DNA from: Gymnothorax reevesii
Taxonomy: Eukaryota; Chordata; Actinopteri; Anguilliformes; Muraenidae
Direction: 5' to 3'
Assembly: GCA_029721435.1 (NCBI GenBank)
Contig: CM056580.1
Span: forward strand, 72,751,367-72,815,366
Length of the DNA stretch: 64,000 nucleotides
Below are positions 9,313-20,895 of this stretch, one piece after another. A model generated the notes under the pieces. It was not told the DNA's origin. It saw only the letters and a list, made by a program, of their open reading frames with translations, and did no database searches. The position numbers and the translations under genes are program-made. How positions within the stretch are numbered: the stretch's first letter is position 1; each line of letters begins with the position of its first letter.

Positions 9313-12300
9313 CACTGTGTATAGCACAAACCTTGCCATATTTTACTCATAATAGTGGTGCTTTACCGGTCTGAAGTGCTGCTTTGTTATGACGGTTTAT
9401 GTTCCCATTTTGATCTGTTTTCAGTTTTATAGTTATGTTGACACTGTGCTTCTTGCTCACCGGTACGTAGTCTGGCTTTTCTGACTTCATGATGATGTTG
9501 TTGTTTGCACCAGGAAATTGTACACATCATAGAAGGGGTACAAAACTATTTCCAAACTTCTGGTAGCCAATAGCATTATAGTAGATGACTGTGTAGAAAC
9601 TGGCCCAAATATCGGCAGGATATGGCGCAACTGGCCTTTTACAGTTCAAATCGACACCTGGTTTGAGACTGAGAATTTCAGCTTTCCTGAACCTGTTAAT
9701 ATGACTCACTGCCATAAAACGTAAACTTCATACTTTTTGATGAAATTCTGTAATCTAACTCACTCCAGATCCTGTGTAGAGTGGGCATTCATTTCATTTG
9801 CGAGATTGGCAATAGATTTGCGATAGCCAGAGGAAAATTCATGTATTTTTTGCTTCATTGCATCTGATACCTTCCTCACCTTTCCCTCGTCCTTCAACCA
9901 TTTCCAAATCAATTGAAGTCACCCATATTAAAAGTTCCACCTCCATACAAGCTTATCCTACATTCTAAAAGAGCATTGCATTTACAATACTGTCTCAAGC
10001 AGGTAGTTGGCAGCATACACCTATGTTTAGACCTGGCTTGTTTCCCATTTTTCCCTCAGCCAAATGTCTTCACATAGCCACAGATAATCAATTTTCGGTA
10101 TTTCCAGCACTTTCAGATTTTTATTCACTATAAAGTGATACATCCCATCCCCTCCTACTGGATCTTTCCTTCTTCGTAAGCTTGTAACCCTCTATACTGT
10201 ATTCATCCCCATTCTCTTCACCAAGCCATGTCTCTGAAATCTTCTTCATTCAGAAATAAAGGTCAGAAATATTTTCATTTTAATTCTAGTAGCATATGAA
10301 ATAAATGATTGCAGTTATGATTGGTGAGGGACATGACATATTTGGGATTACAATCAGGAAAGACGAACAAGATGAAGATATGAAATTTAACAAAGTATTT
10401 ATTTATGCACATGACACAAGAACTTTGGCGGTTAGACCCCTGCATATAACAAATAAAGCATTTAAAGAATCTGAGGATTTGATGCTTCGTAGTGATGAAT
10501 TTTCCCCCCGGGGTCTAAACACTGGTGGTGGTGATGAGAGGCTGCTGTTGGGATGAGTCCTGGGACCAGAGTGATAGAAGAGCTGAAGAGGAATCTTGGC
10601 CGACCTCAGAGGATGGTGGTGGGGAGGAGGAGGGTTGCAGAGTGTATCAATGGGTTTGACAGCTGGATAACTGCAGGGAGAGAGAGAGAACTTTTAAAAT
10701 TTGACAGCTAGCAAATGATTGGTCCAGAGACACAGAGTAGGGTTCTGATTAGTTAATAAGTTAGGCAGTGTAATTTTTAAAGGGCAAGCAGAAACTATGC
10801 CAAAGGGATAGGGAGCATGCAGCAAAGAGAAAGTCTTCCTGCTTGAATTTCTGCTAAGCTTCATTTATATAATGAATTTTTCCATATGGTTTCAGCATAT
10901 CATGACATTAAAATATTTGTGGGACCCTGAAAATATGCTTGAAAAAAATTTTAACTGGAAGGATGGGGCCAGCTACTCTTTATCAATTGACATCAGCGGG
11001 GCTATGTTTTTAAAGCTGCATGAACCTGGGGCCATATTCATGAAGGGATGGTTATTTCTCAGTGCAACAATCTCCTCAGTCCAAATTGCTATAAGACTAA
11101 CCTTCAGAATGCCATATTCAGACATTTTCACAAACAGCGGTCAGCAGAGCCAACAGCAAATGCCCAATTTATTTTAAGGATATGACCTAGTTTGAAACTT
11201 GCATGCTCAATTAGATGTTGTCAGCCTCCCAGAGAATTTCAAACTGCCAAGGTAGAAGCAAGAAACATGCCTTGTTAAAAGAAATAACAAAGTTGCTCTT
11301 TCCAAGAAGAGGTAAGTTAAGCAAATGTATCTATCAGACATCAAAGTGAAGTCCTGTTGCTAATAGAGGAAATTCACCTTGACCGTGGCCTTTTTGTTTA
11401 GTTGACACAAACAAAAAAAAAAGTTTGGGATTAAAATCCCATGGACGTTAATGTTTGTCATTTGGATTTGCGAGCAAAACTGCACTCATATGAGGGGAGA
11501 AGTTCCGTCTGTCGCATCCGATGAATCAAAATCATTTCCGTTTTGAATCTTGACTGTTGCCCCTTCATGAGATTTATCTGTCGGCACACTCTCCTGCCTC
11601 TGACTTACTGGGCAGTAAGGAGGAAGCTAATAGGACCAAATGTCCCCGTATGTATGGACCTTTCTGAGAGTTAATGGACAATTGACTTTAGTGGCCCATC
11701 AGTAATGATGCTGAATAAGGCCTCCGGACAGATGTTAGGATATGGAAATATGTGATTGACTTTAAAGTGGAAATTTGGCCTCTGTGCTAAAAAGGAGATG
11801 GTAAAGCCAATGCTTTGTTAACTGAACGCAGAACCTTGTTATTATAATGCCATTGTTTTCTTAAATGTCATATTTTTTTTCCTGCAATTTTTCAGAAAAT
11901 TTTTTTCTGACATACTGTGTTTTATGAAATGTCCTTGTTTTTCCTAAGATTTTGTCGCGTTCTGTGATATGTCAACATTTTTCGTGAATTTTTATTTTGC
12001 ACTTCTTTCTACTTACTGTAATTGACTGTTATTTTTATCCCTAGCCTGCAATGTTCCCTTGTAGCAAAACCAGTCAAGAAGATTAGAGTCATAAAATAAT
12101 AAGCAAGTTCTTGAAGTGGAATTCCTGGATATTTCACATTCTAGGCAGATTGCAAAAGACAGCTGTGAAAAAATAATGATTCACATTACTGGTCTTCACT
12201 TCTGAATCGTGCGTTAGCAATCCAGGAATTCAAAGGATGGCATAATTTCTGTCCTACTTTGATTCACTGAGACTCTTTGGCTTTTTAAAGACATCTACTT

Positions 12301-12504
12301 TGGATGTCAGCTCTGCTGTAAATCTCTCTTTACGCTGTCTTCATTGGAGTGTTCTGGAACATAAATTAACAAATCAGTCCGCAATAGGGCATTCACTGTG
12401 TCACTCATCCTTTCTTTTTGTAATAGATGGCAATGATATTCAACAGGGAGATTAATTTCACAGAGCAAGTTGAGAATGCCCAACCAGCATTCTTTATCCT
12501 GACT
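9313..12504. other. Anonymous sequence
   Basis: No gene, RNA or bounded element is recognised. Open frames at 10305-10556 and 10872-11177 have no known motif. A short purine-rich patch (GGTGGTGGGGAGGAGGAGGG) lies near 10615. Confidence 0.4.
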
Positions 12505-12780
12505 CATGGCAGATGTTGGATTGCAGTTGCTGCCCCCAAGAATGGCACAACCAGTTTTCAGGTATAGGGGGCAATTATTTTTTCACATGGATGATACAGG
12601 TTTTAAGTAAGTTTTACCTTAAATGAATGAAATGATCATTTAAGAGCTTCATTATTTACTCACAATGTCTTTGTCCAACGAATTTTAATATTTGACAATC
12701 TGAAATATTGAAATATGACAGATAAGCAAAAATAAAAGAGAAATTTGGAGGAGGCCAAACACTATTTCACACTACTCTAC
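12505..12780 (+). mobile_element. Tc1-like element, 3' end fragment
   Basis: The stretch starts with codons of the transposase C-terminus (TTGGATTGCAGTTGCTGC), then the non-coding GGGGCAATTATTTTTTCACA motif and the AT-rich terminal repeat, ending near ATTTCACACTACTCTAC. It corresponds to the reverse of 14451-14800. The rest of the element is absent upstream. Confidence 0.7.
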
Positions 12781-12799
12781 CTTCGTAGTTCTTTTTTTC

Positions 12800-12945
12800 T
12801 ATACTCTTCCAAAAAAGAAACTATACATTGTTTTTAGCATCGATTTATTATACATGAAATGTTTTGACAAATGTGGAAAACATATTGAAAAGAAAGTGTA
12901 ATCAATAATTCTATATTTGTATAGTTTCTTTTTTGGAAGAGTATA
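12800..12945. mobile_element. Mariner/Tc1-type MITE with perfect 26-bp inverted repeats
   Basis: Arms at 12800-12825 and 12920-12945 are exact inverted copies (TATACTCTTCCAAAAAAGAA...). Both outer ends carry TA dinucleotides, fitting TA target duplication. The 94-bp interior is non-coding. Perfect arms suggest a young copy or strong hairpin conservation. Confidence 0.8.
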
Positions 12946-14450
12946 AAATGATACAGTGCACCTGTGACCTCAATGACCCTTCATGTTTATATTATCTATC
13001 GTATAACAATATTAAAATACTTACAGGAATACATTGTGCATCTCGTAATCTGATGTCTTCAATAATGATTAAAGCTTGTCGGTCGTAAACAGCGTAGTGC
13101 TTATGCATGTACATACCTTCCAATAAAAATTAAGAAACAGCTGAAAATTTGGTTTATTTCCATCCACATCAAATGCACTGTATATTATGAACTCAATAAC
13201 ATAAATAATATGCACTTTCCCAGCATCATTTTGGGATCCATTCTTTCTGCGGTTTTCAATTACTCCATTGAAAAAAGTTCCAGAAAGTAGATTACAGATT
13301 ACTTTGTTAAGATGGGGAAATCTTTACATCTGCACCACTCATCCTTACATTTACGTAGTGTGCATCTCAATTGTATGAAAAGCATAGTGTACATCCCGTA
13401 TTAAATGTACAGAGTAATAAAGTTGTCCGTGTTCTCGCCACTCGACTTTATACAGTCAATGCACTCTACATGCTACTAGTTTTCCGCCAGCTTACTTGTT
13501 TGACAATTGCTTGGTCTGTGACGTTGTCAGTCAACCAGAAAAATATGCAACACGAACAAGCTGAAAGGGGGCATATCACCACCTATCGTAGCAGAGATGG
13601 ACATGCTTTGGTCAATAAATCAAATTTTGTCCTGCGCATGTATACTGGGACAAGGACAGTAGTCTGATAAAATTGCCTAATTAAGCTATTACCGTAGCTC
13701 AACTGCGCATGTAAAAGTACTGACTGTCTATAAACCAGAAGCAAATTTATTTCATTCCTCCTAGGTATTATTCAAAGGATGACAGAAGTATAATCAAAAT
13801 AAATATTTTTTTTGTTTCTTTGCTCCCAGCTGTTTTTGCCTCACCTACACATTTTTTTCTTTTACCAGTAACCCTGAATTAAAGCTTTTTTTAAAATTGT
13901 ATGTCCTTGTTTAATGCACACAATCAAATGCAACCCCAGGATTCATGATGTATGATGACTTTTTTCCAAGAATGTGATTCACCTATGTATTTATTTATTT
14001 TATTTCTAAATGCTCTAAAAGTGTTTTTGTTGGCTTTGGGCAAAAAAGCATCTTTGAACTTAACCATCATGAAATCAAAAAAATACATACAGGAGGTGTT
14101 TGGGAGGTCTAAGGAGTAAAATGCAAGTACTTACATTACAAGGAAAAATTTGCAATCAATGGGTTATAACAATTTTGGACAATATTTGAAAATATATTTC
14201 TTATTAACATTCTGAGAGATTACAGTGATCAGGTTTCCATACTTTACCAAGCGGGTAGCTCACAGGCCTCCACTTTGCACACAAGCAGACCTGTTTCCTA
14301 TGCGGAGAACTGTTGTTCCAACTATTTGGAAAATCAATCAAGGTCAAGAAAAGTCTCATTTATTTATCATTGTCAAAATAAGGTAAATTTCTTTCAGGCT
14401 TTGACTATTTATGCCTTGCCATGTGCAATTTGAGGTAGTGGTGAAACTTC
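12946..14450. other. Anonymous, part probably repetitive
   Basis: 13330-13700 contains GGGGGCATATCACCACCTA and GCAGAGATGGACATGC, wording I associate with a common fish repeat, but no boundary is visible. No gene is recognised; the open frame 13371-13667 lacks motifs. Confidence 0.35.
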
Positions 14451-14800
14451 CAGTGCTGTGAAAATGTATTTGCCCCCTCCTGATTTCTTATTTTATTTGC
14501 ATATATGTCACACTAAAATGTTTCAGATCATTAGGCAAATTTTAATATTAGACAAAGATAACCCGAGAAAATACAAAATGCTTTTTTTAAATGATGATTT
14601 CATTTATTGGGGGAAAAAGCTATCCAAATCTACCTGGCCCTATGTGAAAAATTAATTGCCGCCTAAACCTAATAACTGGTTATGCTGCCCTTGGCGACAA
14701 CAACTGCAATCAAGTGTTTGGCAATGAGTCTTTCACTTCGCTGTGGAGGAACTGTATCTTCTTCTTTGCAGAGTTGTTTTAATATAGCCACATTCAAGGG
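14451..14800 (-). mobile_element. Tc1-like element, 3' half of a split copy
   Basis: On the minus strand this is the end of a Tc1 transposase (CGCTTGATTGCAGTTGTTG-type codons near 14700), its stop, the GGCAATTAATTTTTCACAT motif and the 3' terminal repeat ending in CACAGCACTG-type sequence at 14451. Homology stops near 14800 inside the C-terminal region of the transposase. The flank before 14451 is TTC and not TA. It lies in the same orientation as the 5' half at 18176-18602. Confidence 0.75.
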
Positions 14801-15475
14801 TTTTTTGCGCAGAAGCCAAATTTGGCTATTTATGGGTTACCCAATTTAATGCTTTATAATTCAAGATTTAAGCTTTATAAAGAGGAAAAATGTGGCTCAA
14901 CTCAGAAAAGACACTTACAACCTTTAGAATTATATTGTATTTCAGTTTATTTTCATGATTTTGGTAGAGAGAGTGGGCTGCAAACATAAAAAATGAGAAT
15001 TCACCATTGAAATTGCAAAAAAAAAAAAATAATAATAATACTGAGAATTGAAAAACTGCTGGGGCTTAAATTTATACATTTCTGGGATCATAAACTCCTT
15101 GACCACAAGTAGAATTCATCTTCAACATTACATTCTAGATTACCGACATGCTATTAGCCAAATTATACAGCTATCCAAGTGGCTCCCCAAAGTCTCAAAA
15201 TGGTGTACTGTAAAATCATTAAAAAATCACTTATTTAACACCAGTAAAGTTTTGAGGCATGAAATTTAATACAGGGTATATGCAGGACTCTTGAGGTTAA
15301 TTTCAATCCCTTTTTAAGACTTATTTAAAAACCTTTTAAAAAAATTTAAGACCTCATTGCCACTTTAAGCTGTTGTTTATAACACATCTTTAACAGTTGT
15401 AGTTTGCAGTTTAACAGAAATGAGGTAACCTGAGAAGGAATAAAGCTCAAAAGAATAAATTAAACTAAAGGCAGG

Positions 15476-15481
15476 TTTATT
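15476..15481 (-). promoter_or_regulatory. Candidate polyadenylation signal AATAAA
   Basis: An AATAAA on the minus strand lies about 90 bases beyond the stop codon of the four-exon gene fragment at 15569-17513, a plausible distance for 3' end formation. Confidence 0.5.
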
Positions 15482-15568
15482 GACATTCTCTTCAGGTCAC
15501 AACAAGTAACAACAATTATTTATGGCAAACTTACAGAAAACAAGAACTTATGACATCACGATCAAAAT

Positions 15569-17513
15569 TTAGGGCATGTGCCTGAGATTGTGTGATTTGC
15601 TTTCCATCAACTTCTCTGTGTCCATCAGCTCTCTGAGCTTTTCTTTGTGCCTTCGGCGTATGGTGTTGGACTTGGTGATAAGTTGGGCCATTAATGACCC
15701 AGATTTTCCTTCTGCCTGCTCAGAAAAATGGTCTGCATCAATTTGAAGTGTGTTGCACACTTCCTGCAGAATTCTGATCTTTTTCCTCAGCTCTTCGACT
15801 TCGTCTTCAGCTGCTTTTCTTTTCAGTGTCTCGGTGGCATTTTCTTTTTTCAGACGTTGTTGCACAAGGTGTATTCTGTATTTTGACCTGGCGGAAGCCA
15901 GGAGCTCCTTGGTCAGAGAAACAGTTAGAAGACCCCCACAAACAGTGACCGTGTCGCAGATCAACCTTAGAGCCTCCATCGACTCTTCAAGTATATTGCA
16001 GGTTTCAAGCTGCTTGTTGACTGAGAATCCTCTCTCCACTGTGGCTTGTCCATGGGACAGGAGCAGAGGGATTTGACAGAACTTTGAAACTTCAGGGTAA
16101 GACTTGAGTGCTGAGTGCAGGAACACATCAACCCGCTGCTGCAGTGGCTGAAAAGAGAGGAAATGCTTATCTCTAGCCTCAACACTGAGAAAGCTCTCAA
16201 ACTGTTGGACAAACACATCACCTGCAACAAGGGAATTAAATAAGTAATTACTAATGTGTTCAATTTTATTCGACATTCATTTCATCACTCATTTGACAAA
16301 CATGGCTCACAGCATCTGCAAATACAAAAGCATAAGCTATGTAATATACGGTATCCTTCAGAAGTGTTAAAATAATTTCCTCTGGAAGCATTTGGGAGAT
16401 TAGACACTAACACAAACCAAAAAAATGCACAAGAATGAAACTGCATTGCATAATTTCTACAGATGGAAGAAGCTACGTTAAAAGAGATATGAGAGGACAT
16501 ACAGTGACCAATCCACTTCTACTCTCATTCTGCTGTACTTTATTTTTCCTACCAGCTGAGACACCTCCTGTCAACTGACTGTCCTGCAGGAATTTCTGGA
16601 CTATAGTCTTCATCTTTGTGAGGCACCACTCTGGATCCCTGTGCATGTTTGTTGGATCCAAACATGCTATGGCCCTGATCACTGGAAACTCCAAGGGGCT
16701 TTTCTCTTGCAGTTTCTCAACCATGGAAACCAGGCCCTGCATACACTCTTTCCTGAAGATTAGCACAGAAAGCTCCCCTACCCTGCTTCCTGGCTTGCTC
16801 CGAAGTGCCTGACAAATTGAGCATAAACTATAAACATATGCTGAAAATGGTATAAAAAGTAAAGATTTAGAGTTTTTTAAAACAGATCATTGCCCTCTCA
16901 GTGAACCTGAGAAGAGTTTCATATACTTTTGTATGAAACTACATACAGTAACTGCTATTATAATCACTAGCAGTACAATAAAATGGTCAAACTATTAACG
17001 TTTGCACCAACTGGTTGGAGAGGTGTGCAGTGCAAAAATCCATGCATTCATCCCTACAAAGACAATATATCAAAATTACCTTTGACAGTTTCAGCACCCA
17101 GGCTTATATCAGCATTTATGACAGGAACCCAGTTCACCTCATCAGCCACATCTACCTTCGTCAGCTGCAGGGGAGTGAGGTCCTGCAGACGGTCCCGCTT
17201 CACAAACCGCCTCAGTAGACTCTGAAGATATAGCAAACAATCAGTGGAAGACCTCTTCATATAGATGAATCATGTTCAATATACACCTAATTGTAATTAT
17301 TACCTTTATCAGCTCACTCAGATCTTTGGCCAATAAGGGCAAAACTGGCTCATCAGTCTGATATTTGGTCAGGAAGGGGTTGAAGGTCCTGGATATGGCC
17401 AGGAAGAACTGCAGCTTGGCACCGATGAGGGGATCAGCTTGTGCCGTCTCAATGGTGTCATAGGAGGCAGTGCCCGGGTGAGATAGCTTTTTTCGCTTCA
17501 CAGCATCCACATA
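15569..17513 (-). CDS. hAT-transposase-like protein, C-terminal part, four exons
   Basis: Four minus-strand exons join without a stop: 17513-17304, 17221-17080, 16840-16553 and 16221-15569. All three introns (82, 239 and 331 bp) are GT-AG, and phases agree (0, 1, 1), giving 430 codons plus a stop. Residues about 1-70 (YVDAVKRKKLSHPGT...) match the region after the catalytic core in a multi-copy fish family of hAT-related proteins. Around residue 270 the segment LLLSHGQATVERGFSVNK resembles the hAT dimerisation region, and a charged stretch rich in Lys and Glu (ETLKRKAAEDEVEELRKK) is a likely coiled coil. The N-terminal zinc finger and catalytic half are not found in 17525-18175, so the gene is 5'-truncated or its earlier exons are lost. 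It lies between two halves of a Tc1 element. Activity as a transposase is not expected; expression is possible. Confidence 0.75.
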
Positions 17514-17764
17514 CTGCATAATCAAAACAACTTTATTAACATAGTTGGAAACTCAAAGTACTTCATATGGGGTTATCTAGGGCGAAGCAAAAAAGCCTCT
17601 TCAGGATAACTATAAAATTCTTCCCTGACCACTCTTGATAAAAGCATCATGCAAGCTCCTGAAAAATATTCAAATATATTTGCGGCATAACTAAACAAAA
17701 CATTACAAAATACATGTGCATCAAAAACAGTTTGTTCTTGAAATAGTTCATTGTTCATTCAAAT

Positions 17765-17835
17765 CAAATCAAATGTATCTATGTAGCACGTTTCAAACAT
17801 AAAATTGCACCACAAATGCTTGTTAAATGTTAAAA
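17765..17835. repeat. SINE/LINE tail-like fragment
   Basis: ATGTATCTATGTAGCACGTTT followed by GCACCACAAATGCTTG resembles the common fish 3' tail in which TATTTATATAGC-type sequence precedes CAAAGTGCTT. Too short to assign to a family. Confidence 0.4.
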
Positions 17836-17939
17836 CCATCTCTCTTTCCCTCGTTATATTTGTGCCTTTATTCTGAGAAAGCAATGGCAGATATTGAGCA
17901 CGGAAAAATATATTTTGCAACCACATAAATTATACGCAG

Positions 17940-18175
17940 TGTCTACGTGTCTGAAAGTTGGACAGGGTTTTAATATAACTCCGTGTCCGACAGTCGGATG
18001 GTTTCAATATAACTCTGTGTCTGACGGTCAATTATTGTTTATAATTTCTTGAAATCTACTGAATCTTTGAGACATTAAACGTGTATATTTTGATAAGACG
18101 ACTCATTTCTTCAAGATGAGCACCGCTCAAAGCTCTGCTCAATATAGTGAGTCGACACTGGCGCGGGACTTAGTG
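17940..18175 (-). repeat. Partial copy of the element interior at 29565-29790
   Basis: Read on the minus strand it shares TCGACTCACTATATTGAGCA-type sequence, CATCTTGAAGAA, CTTATCAAAA and CACGTTTAAT in the same order as 29570-29690, then two roughly 45-bp units containing GACACGGAGTTATAT. It abuts the Tc1 half at 18176, so the Tc1 breakpoint is a junction with this element. Confidence 0.7.
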
Positions 18176-18602
18176 CATTGCATGGCTTTGTTATCCTTGT
18201 CAGACTGATAGATGTCAATTACGTTGTTTCTTATCTTTTCTTGAATTTCTTCATATCGCGGCATGACGTGTTGCTTTTTGAGATCTTTTAGCCTACTTCA
18301 CTTTGTCGGACAGGTTCTATTTAAGGCGCAATTTTATTGATTCAGCAGGTCTGGCAGTAATCAGGCCTGGGTGTGGCTAGTAAAATTGAACTAAAAAAAA
18401 TGTGGTTAATCACAGTTAATTCATGATTTATCGAGGGAGGGCAATTACTTTTTCTCATAGGGCCAGGAAGGTGTGGATAGTGTTTTTCCCTTAAGAAATG
18501 GAATCATCATTTATAAACTGCATTTTGTGTGATATAAGTGTGATGAATATGCAAAAAAAAAAAAGAAATAAGGAAGGGGGCAAATACTTTCACACAGCAC
18601 TG
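18176..18602 (-). mobile_element. Tc1-like element, 5' half of a split copy
   Basis: On the minus strand: terminal repeat CAGTGCTGTGTGAAAGTATT, AT-rich leader, then ATG near 18268 followed by codons for PRYEEIQEKIRNNVIDIYQS, the start of a Tc1 helix-turn-helix. Homology is lost at about 18176. TA follows the outer end at 18603-18604. Together with 14451-14800 it could be one Tc1 whose middle has been replaced by 3.4 kb of other sequence. Confidence 0.75.
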
Positions 18603-18604
18603 TA

Positions 18605-20784
18605 AAAGGGTAAATCACTTATGTCAGAGTAATAAAAACAAGTATATCAATACTTTGGACAGGTTCTGTTTACCCCTTTGATAACTGCATCGTACAATTT
18701 TTGTTATTTTTGTTTGTTCCCAATTTTGAAGTTGAAATGCATAGTCGTCTAAGTGCTATAACTCAGATAGCAAATTGTATTCCATGCCCACTGATGTAAA
18801 ACTGGACATTTTACTGTGGGTCTCGTATGACACGCCTTTGATGTGCCAGCCACTGTAGGACAGATCTGATGTGGCCACTACATCTCTTTTGACAGTAAAG
18901 GAAGACAGTTTAATGATTTTTTTAAAACCAGGATTGTTGTAATGCATTGCGTGTGACTCCCCCGTGTCAATGCAACTGGGCCAATGTTGATAGATAAAAG
19001 CCATTAATCTCAGTAGTTCCTTGACTCCAGATCGATAGCACTGCCCAGCTTTCATCCTGTAATGGTATTGTTTCACATATCAGAGACAATGACCAATTAT
19101 TAATACACTGCACCAGCCAATGTACCAAGCATTTCTCATCCCAAATTCTGAAAATATAATTCCACATGAGCCTAAAGGGTAAACAGTAAGTCACATGATG
19201 AAAGCAAGCCTGTGTGAAATTTAAGTCACCAGATGCAATGCGTACATCAGGGGTTCTCAAACTTAATATTCATTAAGGTCAATACTAAGGTCCAAATCTG
19301 ATTTATATACATGGTCTGGAACAACTGATAATAAGCTAATGACTTTTATTAACTTTATATTATAACAAGGGAAAGATATGGCACTCTTTGCCTGCTGGTG
19401 AACATGAGCAGCTCCAACTTTTAACATTAAGGTGTGCACATGCACTGTGTAGTTTCATAAGAAATTTTAACCAGAAAAGGAAAATCTTTATTGACTGATT
19501 TTCATGCCTAAACAAACTAAATAAACTAAATAAAGTGTCATTGTTTTCACGCACAAACAAGTGTTGCCAGGCAAAACAAACTTCGTCCGCCAGCACTTAA
19601 TTTAGTGTTTTTCATGCTGACTCAATTTCACAAGTGTGACCTCAACCATTTTCATCTTATAGTTCTTTGAAAAGCTGTGACCATTGGTTTGACCTTTCAA
19701 GGTCAAAGGTCTTGGGATGAAATAAAAGCCTACATAGGAGTTCCCATATGGTCATAATAGTAAACATGTATCCATCTGCAACTGTTCTTGAGTTATAATG
19801 AAAAAAATATTATTTTAACCAATGACCTTGACCCCCCAACATTTAACCCCCTACTGCTGTTGAGACTATCAAAGCTACCCCATCATGCAGCATGGTTGAA
19901 CACAGAATTGAAAGATGCACATTTTGGTTTTGGTTTGAAGTCAATTTGATGAATTTGAAGGAAGTTATCACCAAAAAAATAAAATTGACATGGTTTTAGA
20001 GATTCGAATCACTGATCTTTGGCTTCACAGGCAGCTGACTAACTTTCAAAACTAATGCTACCTTTTGGTGAGCTGCTGAGTGTTTGAGTCAATACAATGT
20101 CCAGGAACAACCAGGGCCACTTCTGTCAGTTTAAGATTAAAATTTTTCAATAATTACAGTGTTTGTGATAAAATCTTGAAAAGAAAACCCCACAGGATTC
20201 TGATGATTTCTGTTGTACTGTCAAAGATTGTGGAGATCTTTGATCAAATATAAAATTTGGTAACCCTCCTCCCTTTCTCCCCCGTCTCAGGCTGCGACTT
20301 ACGCCCAGGTAACCTGGTTAACCTGCTGCCCTCAGATAAGTGTGTAGACCCACCAGCAGCAATAGGGGTACAAAATACTCCTGCTGCTGTTAGCATTCAA
20401 TTTCTATGGCTTGAATTATCTGAGGCGATTATAGAATTGACTTTATTATTAATCAATTGATTCTTTAGTTGTCATAACATTGTCATTGTTATACCTGTAT
20501 AAATTTTTGCAATCACTGTTCATTTTCTTCCCTTTCTGATACTTCCATTTTTCTTCCAAACATCAAATGAGGGAACTTGCCTTGGACTGCGTGTTAACAG
20601 GATAATGGATTATTTACAACCTAATTAATTCAGTTAAACTTCCTAGAAATAAGAACAGTATGACACATTTAGACTGGTACGATCTAAGCTGTGAATAGAT
20701 CTATTCAGGCAAATGCAACACACGTTAAAACTTTATCAACGAAACGATGACCTTAGAAAATGGCAGTATTAACAGACAGTAGTG
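18605..20784. other. Anonymous, with a possible hAT terminus
   Basis: CAGGGGTTCTCAAAC at about 19248 looks like a hAT terminal repeat, but no partner end is found. 19620-20000 includes hormone-receptor-like half sites (listed separately). The open frame at 20257-20460 lacks motifs. Confidence 0.35.
19690..19712 (+). promoter_or_regulatory. Nuclear-receptor-type half-site cluster (ER4 + DR1)
   Basis: TGACCT (19690-19695), four bases, AGGTCA (19700-19705), one base, AGGTCT (19707-19712). The second and third form a DR1-like site of the kind bound by RXR heterodimers and HNF4. It sits in sequence that may be repetitive, so function is unproven. Confidence 0.35.
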
Positions 20785-20895
20785 TGCAGTGATGATTATA
20801 CACCACCACTTTCTGCTAAAAGGGGTCCGAATATATTACTTCTATATAATTTCTTTTTTTGGTAAAAATTGTATTTAAAAATACTATTGTAGGGT
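20785..20895 (+). repeat. Dispersed terminal repeat family, copy 1
   Basis: CAGTGATGATTATACACCAC, AAAAGGGGTCCGAAT and AATACTATTGTAGG occur in the same order at 60798-60915 and, inverted, at 33730-33866. The CAGTG start would fit the end of a hAT-type element. Confidence 0.7.

Noticed and set aside
16808..16809. Alternative splice acceptor just before GCACTTCGG in the hAT-like gene
   Set aside because: It would break the reading phase; the acceptor before 16840 keeps the frame and adds 11 plausible codons.
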